The notes below the pieces were generated by a model. That model ran no database searches and was not told the DNA's origin. It saw only the letters and a program-made list of their open reading frames with translations. Shown here piece by piece: positions 48,052 to 56,806 of a DNA stretch of 64,000 bases; the stretch's first letter is position 1, and every line of letters starts with the position of its first letter. The translations under genes and the position numbers were made by a program. The DNA comes from Massilia solisilvae. Its GTDB lineage: Bacteria; Pseudomonadota; Gammaproteobacteria; Burkholderiales; Burkholderiaceae_D. The stretch covers positions 248,001-312,000 of the forward strand of contig NZ_JANUGV010000003.1 of NCBI RefSeq assembly GCF_024753215.1, given 5' to 3'.

Positions 48052-48918
48052 ATGAACACAATCAACACCCAATCCTTCGTGGCATCGCTGGACGAAGAGG
48101 TCGATTTCGCGCGCCGTTTTGGCGGCATTGCCCGCCTGTACGGCGAGCGTGCGCTGGAAGGCTTTCGCGCGGCGCACGTTTGTGTGATCGGCGTGGGCGG
48201 CGTCGGTTCCTGGGTGGTCGAGGCGCTGGCCAGGAGCGCCATCGGGCAGCTCACCCTGATCGACCTGGACAACGTGGCCGAATCGAACATCAACCGCCAG
48301 ATCCAGGCGCTGTCCTCGACCGTGGGCCTGCCCAAGATCGAGGCGCTCAAGCGCCGCATCGCCGAGATCAACCCATTCTGCGAGGTGCACCTGGTCGAGG
48401 ACTTCATCGACCCGGACAACCTGGACAGCATGATCGGCGTGGACCGTTTTGACTACGTGATCGACGCCATCGACAGCGTCAAGCCCAAGGCGGCGCTGAT
48501 CGCCTATTGCAGCGAGCACGGCATTCCGCTGGTGACGGTGGGCGGCGCCGGCGGCCAGCTCGACCCGACCAAGGTCGAGATCCGCGACCTGGCCCGCACC
48601 GAGCAGGAGCCGCTGCTCAAGAAAGTGCGCAAGATCCTGCGCGCGCGCTACGGCTTTGCCAAGGGCGAGAAGAGCAAGTACCACATCGACGCCGTGTTCT
48701 CGATGGAGCCGCTGCGCTATCCCGACAGCGGCGACGCCTGCGCGGTGGACGCGGGCAGCGTGACCGGCCTCAATTGCGCCGGCTTCGGTTCCAGTATGGT
48801 GGTTACCGCAACCTTCGGCATGGTCGCGGCCGGGCATGTGCTGCGCAAGCTGGCCGATGCGGCCAACGCGGCCGCCGGCGTGGCAACTGTCCAACAGCAA
48901 GCGGCCTTGCTATCATAA
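48052..48918 (+). CDS. tcdA: tRNA threonylcarbamoyladenosine dehydratase (TcdA/CsdL)
   Basis: 288 residues. E1-like ATP-dependent enzyme that cyclises t6A to ct6A in tRNA. FGGIARLYG, VIGVGGVGSWVVEAL (nucleotide loop), DLDNVAESNINRQ, and GGAGGQLDPTKV are characteristic. The C-terminal region carries Cys in CAVDAG and LNCAGFGS. TAGAAT at 48040-48045 is a possible -10. It is divergent from the hemerythrin-PdxH gene. Confidence 0.93.
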   Translation: MNTINTQSFVASLDEEVDFARRFGGIARLYGERALEGFRAAHVCVIGVGGVGSWVVEALARSAIGQLTLIDLDNVAESNINRQIQALSSTVGLPKIEALKRRIAEINPFCEVHLVEDFIDPDNLDSMIGVDRFDYVIDAIDSVKPKAALIAYCSEHGIPLVTVGGAGGQLDPTKVEIRDLARTEQEPLLKKVRKILRARYGFAKGEKSKYHIDAVFSMEPLRYPDSGDACAVDAGSVTGLNCAGFGSSMVVTATFGMVAAGHVLRKLADAANAAAGVATVQQQAALLS

Positions 48919-48955
48919 GATTTCGGTTTGAAATCTTTTCAATGAAAGAGCCAAC

Positions 48956-49447
48956 ATGATACGTCGATCCGTTTTCCTCGCCCTGCTGCTGGCAGCGGCC
49001 ACCGCGACTGCCCAGGAGGGCAGCCAGGCAGCATCCGCCGCCGCAGGGCCGCAGGCCAGCCAGCCTGCCGCCGCCCCGGCCCAGCCGCAGGGGCCCAAGG
49101 TGGAAATCATCGACCACGTGGTCGGCAAGGGCAAGGAAGCGGTCATCGGCAGCAAAGTGACGGTGAACTACACCGGCTGGCTGTTCAAGCCGCTGGCGCG
49201 CAACCAGCACGGCAAGAAGTTCGACTCCTCGCTCGAACCGGGCCGTTCGCCGCTCGACTTCAACCTCGGCGCCGGCCAGGTCATCAAGGGCTGGGAGCAG
49301 GGCGTGGCCGGCATGAAGGTGGGCGGCAAGCGCACCCTGATCATTCCCAGCGAGCTGGCGTACGGCAAGCGCGGCGCCGGCGGCGGCGTGATCCCGCCCG
49401 ACGCCGACCTGATCTTCGACGTCGAACTGCTGGACGTGAAGCAATAA
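48956..49447 (+). CDS. Exported FKBP-type peptidyl-prolyl isomerase
   Basis: 163 residues. Signal peptide (SVFLALLLAAATATA), an Ala/Gln/Pro-rich spacer of about 25 residues, then one FKBP domain. VTVNYTGWLF, KKFDSSLEPGRSPLDFNLGAGQVIKGWEQGVAGMKVGG and PSELAYGKRGAGG hold the active-site aromatic residues. It folds proteins in the periplasm. It follows tcdA by 37 bp and precedes cysK by 27 bp on the same strand. Confidence 0.93.
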   Translation: MIRRSVFLALLLAAATATAQEGSQAASAAAGPQASQPAAAPAQPQGPKVEIIDHVVGKGKEAVIGSKVTVNYTGWLFKPLARNQHGKKFDSSLEPGRSPLDFNLGAGQVIKGWEQGVAGMKVGGKRTLIIPSELAYGKRGAGGGVIPPDADLIFDVELLDVKQ

Positions 49448-49474
49448 CCATTACATCAACGACAAGGGGCCGGC

Positions 49475-50407
<933 letters not shown>

Positions 50408-50428
50408 CCGGGTCACACCTCTGTGCAT

Positions 50429-50525
50429 CGTCGTCCCGGCGCAAGCCGGGACCCATGCCGAGTGCGCGGCAACGCGACTGTTCTATGGACCCCGGCCGGG
50501 CCGCCGAGGATGCGCCGGGATGACG
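50429..50525. repeat. REP-like palindromic element, family 1, copy 6
   Basis: Outer arms CGTCGTCCCGGC and GCCGGGATGACG, with a more degenerate middle. Located between convergent cysK and the CDF transporter gene. It is the last copy in the window. Confidence 0.78.
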
Positions 50526-50580
50526 TGCTGTGGTGCGTGGTGTCAGTAGGGGTGCCGCCATGCACGCCGTGGCGCTCGCC

Positions 50581-51555
50581 TCAATGCCTCGCCCCATGCA
50601 ACGCACATCCGTGATCGGTGGTCCCTTCCTCCACCTGCAGCGTGGTGTGGTCGATCCTGAAATCATGCTTTAGCTGCTCGACAATCTCGTCGATCGCCGC
50701 GTCGCCCGGATAGCCTCCCGGCATCACCAGGTGCGCCGTCAGCGCTGCCTCGGTGGTGCTCATCGCCCAGATGTGCAGGTCGTGCACCTCCAGCACGCCC
50801 GGGCGCTGCTCCAGGAAGCGCTGCACCTTGAGCGCGTCGATGTTGGCCGGCACCGCCGCCAGCACCAGCTGGGTCGATTCGCGCAGCAACGCCCAGGTGC
50901 CGATCACGATCACGAGCACGATGACCAGGCTGGCCGCCGGGTCGAGCCAGGTCCAGCCGGTCCAAATGACCACCAGGCCTGACACCACCACGGCCAGCGA
51001 GATCGCCGCGTCCGCCGCCATGTGCAGGTAGGCGCCGCGCACGTTCAGGTCGTCCTTGCGGCCCGCCATGAACAGCCAGGCCGAAAAGCCGTTCACCAGC
51101 ACGCCGATGCCCGCCACCACCGACACGGTGAGCCCGGCCACGGCGGGAGGGTGCGCAAAGCGCAGCACCGCCTCCCACGCGATCGCGCCGCAGGCGACCA
51201 TCAGCAGCAGCGCATTGGCAAGCGCCGCCAGGATCGACGAGCTGCGCAGGCCGTAGGTGTAGCGCCCGTCCGGCTTGGACTTGGCCAGCAGCGCGGCGCC
51301 CCACGCCAGCAACAGGCCCAGCACGTCCGACAAATTGTGGCCGGCATCGGCCATCAGCGCGGTCGAGTTGGCGATGAAGCCATAGACGAATTCGACCACC
51401 ACGAACAGGGCGTTGAGCGTGACCGACAGTGCGAACGCGCGCGTGTTGTCGCCCGGCGCCGGGTGATGGTGGTGATGCCCGTGTCCATGCTCGTGGTGGT
51501 GGCCGTGATCGTGGTCGTGATCGTCGTGGTCGTGATGGTGGTGATGTTGACTCAT
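50581..51555 (-). CDS. Cation diffusion facilitator, zinc/cadmium efflux (CzcD/ZitB-like)
   Basis: 324 residues. A His/Asp-rich N-terminal tail of about 31 residues (runs of HHHHH and DHDHDHG) binds metal. Six membrane spans follow. Metal-site motifs are HNLSD in span 2 and HMAAD in span 5, the HxxxD/HxxxD arrangement of zinc/cadmium exporters. The C-terminal cytoplasmic domain includes VHDLHIWAMS and a His-containing end. Its ATG overlaps the stop of the ArsR/SmtB regulator (ATGA), so pump and sensor are coupled. It exports Zn2+ (possibly Cd2+) from the cytoplasm using the proton gradient. Confidence 0.93.
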   Translation of the reverse strand: MSQHHHHHDHDDHDHDHGHHHEHGHGHHHHHPAPGDNTRAFALSVTLNALFVVVEFVYGFIANSTALMADAGHNLSDVLGLLLAWGAALLAKSKPDGRYTYGLRSSSILAALANALLLMVACGAIAWEAVLRFAHPPAVAGLTVSVVAGIGVLVNGFSAWLFMAGRKDDLNVRGAYLHMAADAAISLAVVVSGLVVIWTGWTWLDPAASLVIVLVIVIGTWALLRESTQLVLAAVPANIDALKVQRFLEQRPGVLEVHDLHIWAMSTTEAALTAHLVMPGGYPGDAAIDEIVEQLKHDFRIDHTTLQVEEGTTDHGCALHGARH

Positions 51556-51869
51556 GCTTCGTGCAGTGCGGCCGGTTCGGCGATGTGGTCGGCCATGTCG
51601 GCCAAAAGGCCGCTGATGTGGGCATCGGCGGCGGCGTAGAAGACTTGCTTGCCCTGGCGTTCGGCCTTGACGATGCGCGCGGCCCGCAGCAGGCGCAGGT
51701 GGTGGCTGACCAGGGAACTGGACAGGTCGAGCTCGGCCGCGATGTCGCCGACCGAGATCGGCCGCGCCAGGCAGGCGATGACGATGCGCAGGCGCGTCTT
51801 GTCGCCCAGCAGGTGGAACAGGTCGGCGAGCTGGTCTACCCAGTCGGCGGGATCGGTGTGGGTAGTCAT
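51552..51869 (-). CDS. ArsR/SmtB-family metal-sensing repressor
   Basis: 105 residues from the ATG at 51869. Winged helix with LSSSLVSHHLRLLRAARIV as recognition helix. The alpha-5 region holds Asp82-x-His84-x10-His95-x2-Glu98, exactly the spacing of the zinc ligands of SmtB. No alpha-3 CxC arsenic or cadmium site is seen. It is therefore a zinc sensor that should release DNA when zinc is high. It controls itself and the CDF pump through the operator at 51880-51893. Confidence 0.92.
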   Translation of the reverse strand: MTTHTDPADWVDQLADLFHLLGDKTRLRIVIACLARPISVGDIAAELDLSSSLVSHHLRLLRAARIVKAERQGKQVFYAAADAHISGLLADMADHIAEPAALHEA

Positions 51870-51879
51870 GCTCAACGTT

Positions 51880-51893
51880 TGAATATACGTTCA
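51880..51893. promoter_or_regulatory. SmtB-type operator of the zinc efflux operon
   Basis: TGAA-TATACG-TTCA fits the TGAA-N6-TTCA core of SmtB/CzrA operators. It lies 11 bp before the repressor ATG, where binding would block transcription or overlap the promoter. Confidence 0.75.
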
Positions 51894-52182
51894 CATGTTA
51901 TGCCAAAAGCCGGCGGCTCACAAGCGCGAATGTGTGTTCCGCCGGCATAGAAGCTTGAATAGAACAAGTCGGCAATCGGGATGAAGGTCCCGTTGTCAGC
52001 TCCTACACTCCGAGAAAACATAAGCGTCCGGCCTCGGCAGGGCTTGCCTTTGACCGCCCCCGAGGCGGCCCGGGCAGGAACCACCTACACAGTCATCCAG
52101 CTGGGCCCGAGCGAGCAGCCCCCCGCGTCGCGTCCACAGGTAGGCGTGCGCATCAACCAGGTCGTCGGCTCCATCGACAGCC
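51894..52182. other. Possible frameshifted 5' part of the PKD protein
   Basis: An open frame from 51981 encodes the peptide TYTVIQLGPSEQPP and, later, QVGVRINQVVGS. This reads like real protein up to about 52200, after which the sensible sequence continues in another frame (52183 onwards). A single-base insertion or deletion near 52180-52215 would join them. The remaining bases contain the zinc operator's right flank and no other gene. Confidence 0.45.
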
Positions 52183-52869
52183 ATGCGTTCGAAGCTTCCA
52201 GCACCGGCCGCTGGCTCCGTCGCGTATACGCTCAAGGCCAGCTGGTCCTGGGGCGACGGGAGCAAGGATGTGGGCACCATCAGCGAGAAGGACGGGGGCG
52301 GTTACGCGAGCGCCCAGCATGCCTTCGCGGCGCCCGGCATCTATACCGTCACGCTCACGGTCACGGACAGCAGCGGTGTGAGCACGACCGTGCAAAAGAA
52401 AATTACCGTCGTCGGTACCGGCACTTACGTCGCCGGAGAAGGATGGTTCATGTCGCCGCCGGGAGCGTCCAGGATGGCCCGAACGCACGCCGGCATCGCC
52501 ACCTTCGCCGTCTTATCGAACACCGGCAGCGCCCTCAGCGCCGCGCAGGCCAACGTCGAGTTCACGGCTGCCGGCATCAATTTCCGCAGCCAGCAAATCG
52601 ACGCGCAGTCGATGCAAGGCGACAGCGTGCAGTTCCGCGGCCGGGGCAACGTGAATGGGACGGACGGCTACTATTTCATGCTGAACCGCGTGCGTGACAC
52701 AACTTCCGGAAGTGGGAAAGATTGGGTGCGGGTCCGTATTTGGCATTACGCGCCGGGTTCGCAGGCCGAGGTTGTCGACTACGACAATCAACTGAATAGC
52801 CGCGCACCCGACACCGATCGGCAAGGGACGGTCGTGGGAGAAGGCGCAATCACGATCCAGTCGAACTGA
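52183..52869 (+). CDS. PKD-domain protein, probably lacking its true N-terminus
   Basis: 228 residues. Residues about 12-78 form a PKD (Ig-like) domain: ASWSWGDGS, the Phe/Ala hinge AQHAFAAPGIYTVTLTVTD and the closing KKITVVG. The C-terminal 140 residues (GYYFMLNRVRDTT, VRVRIWHY, the end QGTVVGEGAITIQS) form a beta-rich domain I cannot name, similar in style to post-choice-of-anchor regions. There is no signal peptide or Shine-Dalgarno at this start, unusual for a PKD protein, which is normally exported. I therefore suspect a frameshift or truncation. It could be a pseudogene. Confidence 0.5.
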   Translation: MRSKLPAPAAGSVAYTLKASWSWGDGSKDVGTISEKDGGGYASAQHAFAAPGIYTVTLTVTDSSGVSTTVQKKITVVGTGTYVAGEGWFMSPPGASRMARTHAGIATFAVLSNTGSALSAAQANVEFTAAGINFRSQQIDAQSMQGDSVQFRGRGNVNGTDGYYFMLNRVRDTTSGSGKDWVRVRIWHYAPGSQAEVVDYDNQLNSRAPDTDRQGTVVGEGAITIQSN

Positions 52870-53226
52870 GCGTCGTGTAAGCGAGACGCGGACGCGCCTG
52901 CCGACGCGGTAACCACAAACGTCCCTGAAGTGGCGGGCATTGAAGGAGATGCTCGCCACACAACCGCGGGGTATACCTCTTCCCAAGAAGCATTGTTCCA
53001 ATGTGAGTTCTGGACTAATCAGAACCATTTCGAGACTTCAGAGTACGCAAAGAAGCTAGCATGGTGCCAACCGTTCGTCGGGAGAAGCCCACAGCGGATA
53101 GCCGTGAACGGCGATCGGTCTAAAGCTTGCGCTGGCACGTGACTGAACGGAATGTTCCATCGGTCAGCCAATTGCTCCGCAATTCGAAGCGGGTGCCTGC
53201 GCGGACTCGCAACCGGGAGGAAAATG
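52870..53226. other. A/T-rich spacer before the oxidoreductase gene
   Basis: About 357 bp with visibly lower GC than the core. No gene is recognised. ATTTCGAGACT at 53027-53037 is the reverse complement of the AGTCTCGAAAT block shared by the elements at 56692 and 58716. It may be the remains of a divergent promoter region. Confidence 0.5.
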
Positions 53227-54138
53227 ATGAAGGCGATCGTAGTAATCGACCAGGCCGCGGGAATGGCCGGGATGAAGCTGGTGGAGCGGCCGGAGCCGCA
53301 GGCAGCGATAAACGATGTGATCGTTCAGATCCATGCGTCGGGATTCGTCGGGACTGAATTGGCATGGCCATCCACCTGGACGGATCGCCGCGGTGGCGAC
53401 CGGACACCCACGATCCCCGGCCACGAGCTCGCTGGCGTGGTCACGGCCATCGGCTACGGCACGACGGGCCTTACGTTAGGACAACGGGTGTTCGGCCTCG
53501 CGGACTGGTATCGCGACGGTTCACTGGCCGAGTACGTGGCGATCGAGGCACGCGACCTCGCGCCCTTGCCCGGCGACGTGGACTTCACCGTGGGAGCGAG
53601 CCTGCCCATCTCGGGCCTCACCGCGTGGCAGGGACTGTTCGATCACGGCCGCCTTCGGGCGGGACAAAGCTTGATTGCGCACGGTGCGGCCGGCGCGGTG
53701 GGCTCGATGGTGACGCAACTGGCCCGACTGGCCGGCGCACACGTCATCGGCACCGGACGTGCCGCCGACCGCCAGAAGGCGCTCGACTTCGGTGCGCACG
53801 AGTTCGTCGATCTCGACAGTGAAGCGCTGGAAGACGTCGGCAGCGTCGACCTGGTGTTCGACGTCATTGGCGGCGACATCGGGAAGCGGTCAGCGCGCCT
53901 GATTCGCGGCGGAGGAACACTTGTGTCCGTCGTCGGGCCGCCTGAGGCGCGCCCCGCTGACGGCCGCGCGATTGACTTCGTTGTCGAGGCCGACCGGGCG
54001 CAGCTCAGCGAGATCGTCCAGCGGGTGCGGGACGGAAGGCTGCGGACGAACATCGGCACCGTGGCGAACCTCGACCAGGCCGTCGCGGCGCTCACCGAAC
54101 CGGGAAAAGGGAAGACGATCATCCGCGTTCGTCCCTGA
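53227..54138 (+). CDS. NADP-dependent quinone-oxidoreductase-like enzyme (zinc-less MDR)
   Basis: 303 residues from the second of two adjacent ATGs, seven bases after GGAGG. Medium-chain dehydrogenase: GroES-like part with PTIPGHELAGVV, then GQSLIAHGAAGAVGSMVTQLA (AxGxxG NADP motif) and AHVIGTGRA. The zinc Cys and Glu residues of alcohol dehydrogenases are absent, as in the QOR branch. It probably reduces quinones or enones with NADPH, a detoxification role. The homologous sequence ends at the stop codon, after which an msrB fragment begins almost directly. Confidence 0.88.
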   Translation: MKAIVVIDQAAGMAGMKLVERPEPQAAINDVIVQIHASGFVGTELAWPSTWTDRRGGDRTPTIPGHELAGVVTAIGYGTTGLTLGQRVFGLADWYRDGSLAEYVAIEARDLAPLPGDVDFTVGASLPISGLTAWQGLFDHGRLRAGQSLIAHGAAGAVGSMVTQLARLAGAHVIGTGRAADRQKALDFGAHEFVDLDSEALEDVGSVDLVFDVIGGDIGKRSARLIRGGGTLVSVVGPPEARPADGRAIDFVVEADRAQLSEIVQRVRDGRLRTNIGTVANLDQAVAALTEPGKGKTIIRVRP

Positions 54139-54144
54139 GGACGC

Positions 54145-54252
54145 GGTGGCCTGCGCTACTGTATCCATACGGCGTCGCTCCGGTTCGTCCACCGGGACGA
54201 CATGGAGCGCGAGGGTTACGGCCAATATCTCGACCAGGTAGGAGGGGTTTAA
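54145..54252 (+). pseudogene. C-terminal remnant of an MsrB methionine-R-sulfoxide reductase
   Basis: The frame ending in TAA at 54250-54252 encodes [18 protein letters not shown] and then [16 protein letters not shown], the last 35 or so residues of MsrB including the catalytic Cys (RYCIN in the family; Asn is His here). The first 100 residues, with the zinc CxxC pairs, are missing. The Shine-Dalgarno of the following msrA (GGAGGGG) lies within its last codons, the normal msrB-msrA arrangement. A deletion joined the oxidoreductase gene's 3' end to this tail. Confidence 0.82.
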
Positions 54253-54253
54253 C

Positions 54254-54766
54254 ATGTATCAGCGCGCTGTACTTGCCGGGGGATGTTTCTGGGGGATGCA
54301 GGACTTGATCCGCAAGCTCCCGGGTGTGGTTTCGACTCGCGTCGGCTACACCGGTGGCGACACGCCGAACGCGACCTATCGCAACCATGGCACTCATGCG
54401 GAAGGGATCGAGATCGTCTTCGATACGACGCAGACGAGTTACCGGCGGATCCTTGAGTACTTCTTCCAAATCCACGATCCCACGACGTTGAATCGCCAGG
54501 GCAACGACCTGGGCGCAAGCTACCGCTCGGCGATTTTCTATACGAGCGAGGAGCAGAAACAGGTGGCGGAGGAGACGATCGCGGACGTGAACGCGTCGGG
54601 CTTTTGGCCGGGCAAAGTCGTCACCGAGGTCCAACCTGTCGGAGACTTCTGGGAAGCCGAACCGGAGCACCAGGATTATCTTGAGAAGTGGCCCGAGGGG
54701 TACACCTGCCACTTCCCTCGCGCCGACTGGGTACTTCCCAAGCGGGAGCCAGCAGGCCGCATGTGA
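54254..54766 (+). CDS. msrA: Second peptide-methionine (S)-S-oxide reductase
   Basis: 170 residues. [17 protein letters not shown] with the catalytic Cys, [35 protein letters not shown] and [12 protein letters not shown] are the MsrA blocks. It belongs to a different branch from the copy at 44788 (GCFWG rather than GCFWC, shorter N-terminus). In this branch msrB normally lies just upstream; here only its tail remains. Translation starts 2 bp after that tail. Confidence 0.93.
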   Translation: MYQRAVLAGGCFWGMQDLIRKLPGVVSTRVGYTGGDTPNATYRNHGTHAEGIEIVFDTTQTSYRRILEYFFQIHDPTTLNRQGNDLGASYRSAIFYTSEEQKQVAEETIADVNASGFWPGKVVTEVQPVGDFWEAEPEHQDYLEKWPEGYTCHFPRADWVLPKREPAGRM

Positions 54767-54786
54767 TGTCCCGGAACACAGTCGGA

Positions 54787-54977
54787 TCATCGTTCGTACG
54801 CCGCGTGAGCTGTGACGCGCGCCACGCCGAGCTGCGCGGCCAGAGCCTGCCACGAAGGCAATCGGTGCCAGGTAGCAGCAGCCCGGACGCTATGCCCATG
54901 TAAATGCGCGCACGAATTTGCTCAGATAAGGGCAGCTGCGCTCTCCAGTCGAGCTGAATCTGCAGGCCCGAATCCAT
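54787..54977 (-). pseudogene. N-terminal remnant of a GntR/MocR-type regulator, frameshifted
   Basis: The minus strand from ATG 54977 reads LDWRAQLPLSEQIRARIYMG, the first helices of a GntR winged helix as in MocR/PdxR regulators. After LLLPGT the frame breaks: one missing C restores RLPSWQALAAQLGVARVTA, then HAAYER, in the neighbouring frame, which ends at TGA (54789-54787). The rest of the gene is absent; the msrA end follows instead. It is divergent from the cupin gene. Confidence 0.78.
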
Positions 54978-55067
54978 ATCTTGGTACACACAAAAATGGG
55001 GAATCTTGGTCCTTTTATTCGCACCATCGGTCATGGAAAATGTAAAGCTCAAGAAGGGGAGAACCAC

Positions 55068-55484
55068 ATGATCATACGTCCGATTCTGACTGCAGCTTGC
55101 GCAACGGTTGCGATCTTCGCTAGCGCTTCCGCGTCAGCGCATGGGCCCGGTGCCAACGTAAAACCGAATTTTGAACAAACAATTCCCAATCTGCCGGGCA
55201 AATCACTGGTCGCCGTAGAAGTCGTTTATCCGCCGGGCGCTGGCTCGCCGCCTCACATGCACGCGAAGTCTGCCTTCATTTACGCCTACGTGGTATCGGG
55301 CGCGGTCGAGTCAAAGGTAAACGATGGTGAGGTGCACGTGTACCGCGCGGGCCAGAGCTGGTCCGAACCGCCCGGCGCGACCCATGCGGTAAGCCGGAAC
55401 GCGAGCAAGACCCGGCCTGCAAAGCTGTTGGCGGTATTCGTCGTTGACAGCGACGACAAAGAGCTGACCAAGCCACTCAAATAA
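55068..55484 (+). CDS. Periplasmic cupin-domain protein
   Basis: 138 residues from the ATG at 55068, preceded by AAGGGGAG. Signal peptide ACATVAIFASASASA. A single cupin barrel follows, with PPHMHAKSAFIYAYVVSG (metal motif 1, HxH) and PPGATHAVSRNAS (motif 2 His). It could bind a metal and a small ligand such as a quinone or flavonoid; the function is unknown. Only 82 bp separate it from the AraC gene, so both may respond to the same compound. Confidence 0.85.
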   Translation: MIIRPILTAACATVAIFASASASAHGPGANVKPNFEQTIPNLPGKSLVAVEVVYPPGAGSPPHMHAKSAFIYAYVVSGAVESKVNDGEVHVYRAGQSWSEPPGATHAVSRNASKTRPAKLLAVFVVDSDDKELTKPLK

Positions 55485-55566
55485 GCAGCATCTTGGGCGA
55501 TGCTTTCCATAGAACTGGTATGTAAGCCCAATAAGATGCTTGAGCATTTCAAGTTCCGGAAGTCCT

Positions 55567-56523
55567 ATGCAACAAGTCGACTGGCTGAGCCATTTCCTGC
55601 AACTGATCACCGTCACTGGCCGGCTGGAAGTCCGCTGCGCCTACGGGGCGCCATGGCGTGTGTCCTGGCCGCAGGCGGCGGCGCACGAGATTCCTTACCA
55701 TGTCGTCCTTAACGGCCGGGCCGTCATCGAGGATCCGGAGACAAAGACCGCCACCGAGCTGGTGGGTGGCGACATCGTCCTGTTGCCCCACGGGGCTGCC
55801 CACGTGCTGCACGATGGCAGCGGACGCGCGCCGGCGCCAGCCCACGTGCGCCAGGCGTTGGCAGGATGGAGGCTAAGCGAGAATGATGGCCAGGGGGAGC
55901 ATCTGGACATGTTGTGCGGGCGATTTTTCATCGGCTCGCCACATCATCGGCTGATCCGCAATTATCTTCCGACGAATCTCGTGGTGCGAGCCATGGACGG
56001 CCATGGTGAAGAGGATAGCGGGCCTGCCTCGAACCGCCTGGCCAATCTCGTGGGGCTGATGCGCACCGAGTCCGCCGGTGACAAATTGGGCGGTAACGCA
56101 ATCCTCAACGCCCTGACGTCGGTGCTGTTCACGCTGGTACTGCGCGCGGCCAGTGAGTCCGACCAGGCCCCGGCAGGCTTGCTCGCGCTTTCCGGCCACC
56201 CACGCCTGGCTCCGGCCATTGCGGCGATGTTCGCCGACCCGGCGCGATCCTGGAGCCTGCCTGATCTGGCCGACTTGTGCAGCATGTCACGCGCCACCTT
56301 CGTGCGCCACTTTCAGGACAAGCTTGGACGCTCGGCCATCGAACTGCTGACCGATATCCGGATGAGCCGGGCCGCCAACGAGTTGAAGAAGCCGGCAATG
56401 ACAACCGAGTCCGTGGCCGAGTCGGTTGGATATCAATCCGTGGCAGCCTTCCGGCGCGTGTTCACCGACAAGATGGGTATGACACCGGGTCAGTGGCGTC
56501 GGCAGGCGCGCGCAGGCGAGTAG
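55567..56523 (+). CDS. AraC-family transcriptional regulator (cupin N-terminus)
   Basis: 318 residues from the ATG at 55567 (GGAAG upstream). N-terminal cupin-type sensor domain (YHVVLNGRAVIED, GGDIVLLPHGAAHVLHDG). The C-terminal double helix-turn-helix has SLPDLADLCSMSRATFVRHF and TTESVAESVGYQSVAAFRRV, and ends FTDKMGMTPGQWRRQ. It is the only intact regulator in the 52-64 kb region and a good candidate to act on the 72-bp elements upstream of the next two operons. Confidence 0.92.
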   Translation: MQQVDWLSHFLQLITVTGRLEVRCAYGAPWRVSWPQAAAHEIPYHVVLNGRAVIEDPETKTATELVGGDIVLLPHGAAHVLHDGSGRAPAPAHVRQALAGWRLSENDGQGEHLDMLCGRFFIGSPHHRLIRNYLPTNLVVRAMDGHGEEDSGPASNRLANLVGLMRTESAGDKLGGNAILNALTSVLFTLVLRAASESDQAPAGLLALSGHPRLAPAIAAMFADPARSWSLPDLADLCSMSRATFVRHFQDKLGRSAIELLTDIRMSRAANELKKPAMTTESVAESVGYQSVAAFRRVFTDKMGMTPGQWRRQARAGE

Positions 56524-56806
56524 TACACGCTTTTGCCGGGCGGCTGGGTGCGCGGGCTGGCACTGTGGCCTGGGCCAGCTGATCCTTCGCCCCGGCAATT
56601 GATGCCGCGCCCGGCGATATCTGCACCTGAATCTCAATCGCAAGCGGACGCTCGAGCCCTGCCACGCGTGGGCGATCGATGGCATCGGACGTCTTGATCT
56701 TCCTGGGCATTTTATTGAGCCAATGCAGTCTCGAAATTGGTTCGAGGAGGGCCTAAGGTAGAGGCACGTGACCGGGCGATAAAGGAGCCCGTCGGGAGAC
56801 TGAACA
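56524..56806. other. Spacer with promoter element A
   Basis: 283 bp. The right half contains the 72-bp element A. The left half (56530-56690) shows an open frame on the minus strand without recognisable homology; I see no gene. Confidence 0.5.
56692..56763 (+). promoter_or_regulatory. 72-bp repeated promoter element, copy A
   Basis: Aligned without gaps to 58716-58787, about 53 of 72 bases match, including TGGGCATTTTATTGAG, CAGTCTCGAAAT and GGCCTAA. TCGAAA, 17 bp, TAAGGT would be a sigma-70-like promoter. TTGAG-N10-CTCGA is an imperfect dyad suited to an activator. It lies 43 bp before the NAD(P)-binding gene. Confidence 0.65.

Noticed and set aside
51481..51553. Simple-sequence repeat of GTG/GAT type
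   Set aside because: It encodes the His/Asp-rich metal-binding tail of the CDF transporter.
52513..53028. 171-residue minus-strand frame opposite the PKD gene and spacer
   Set aside because: Most is antisense to the PKD gene; I could not link the rest to a transposase or other family.
56462..56710. 82-residue minus-strand open frame upstream of the NAD(P)-binding gene
   Set aside because: No homology recognised and it overlaps promoter element A and the AraC gene end.
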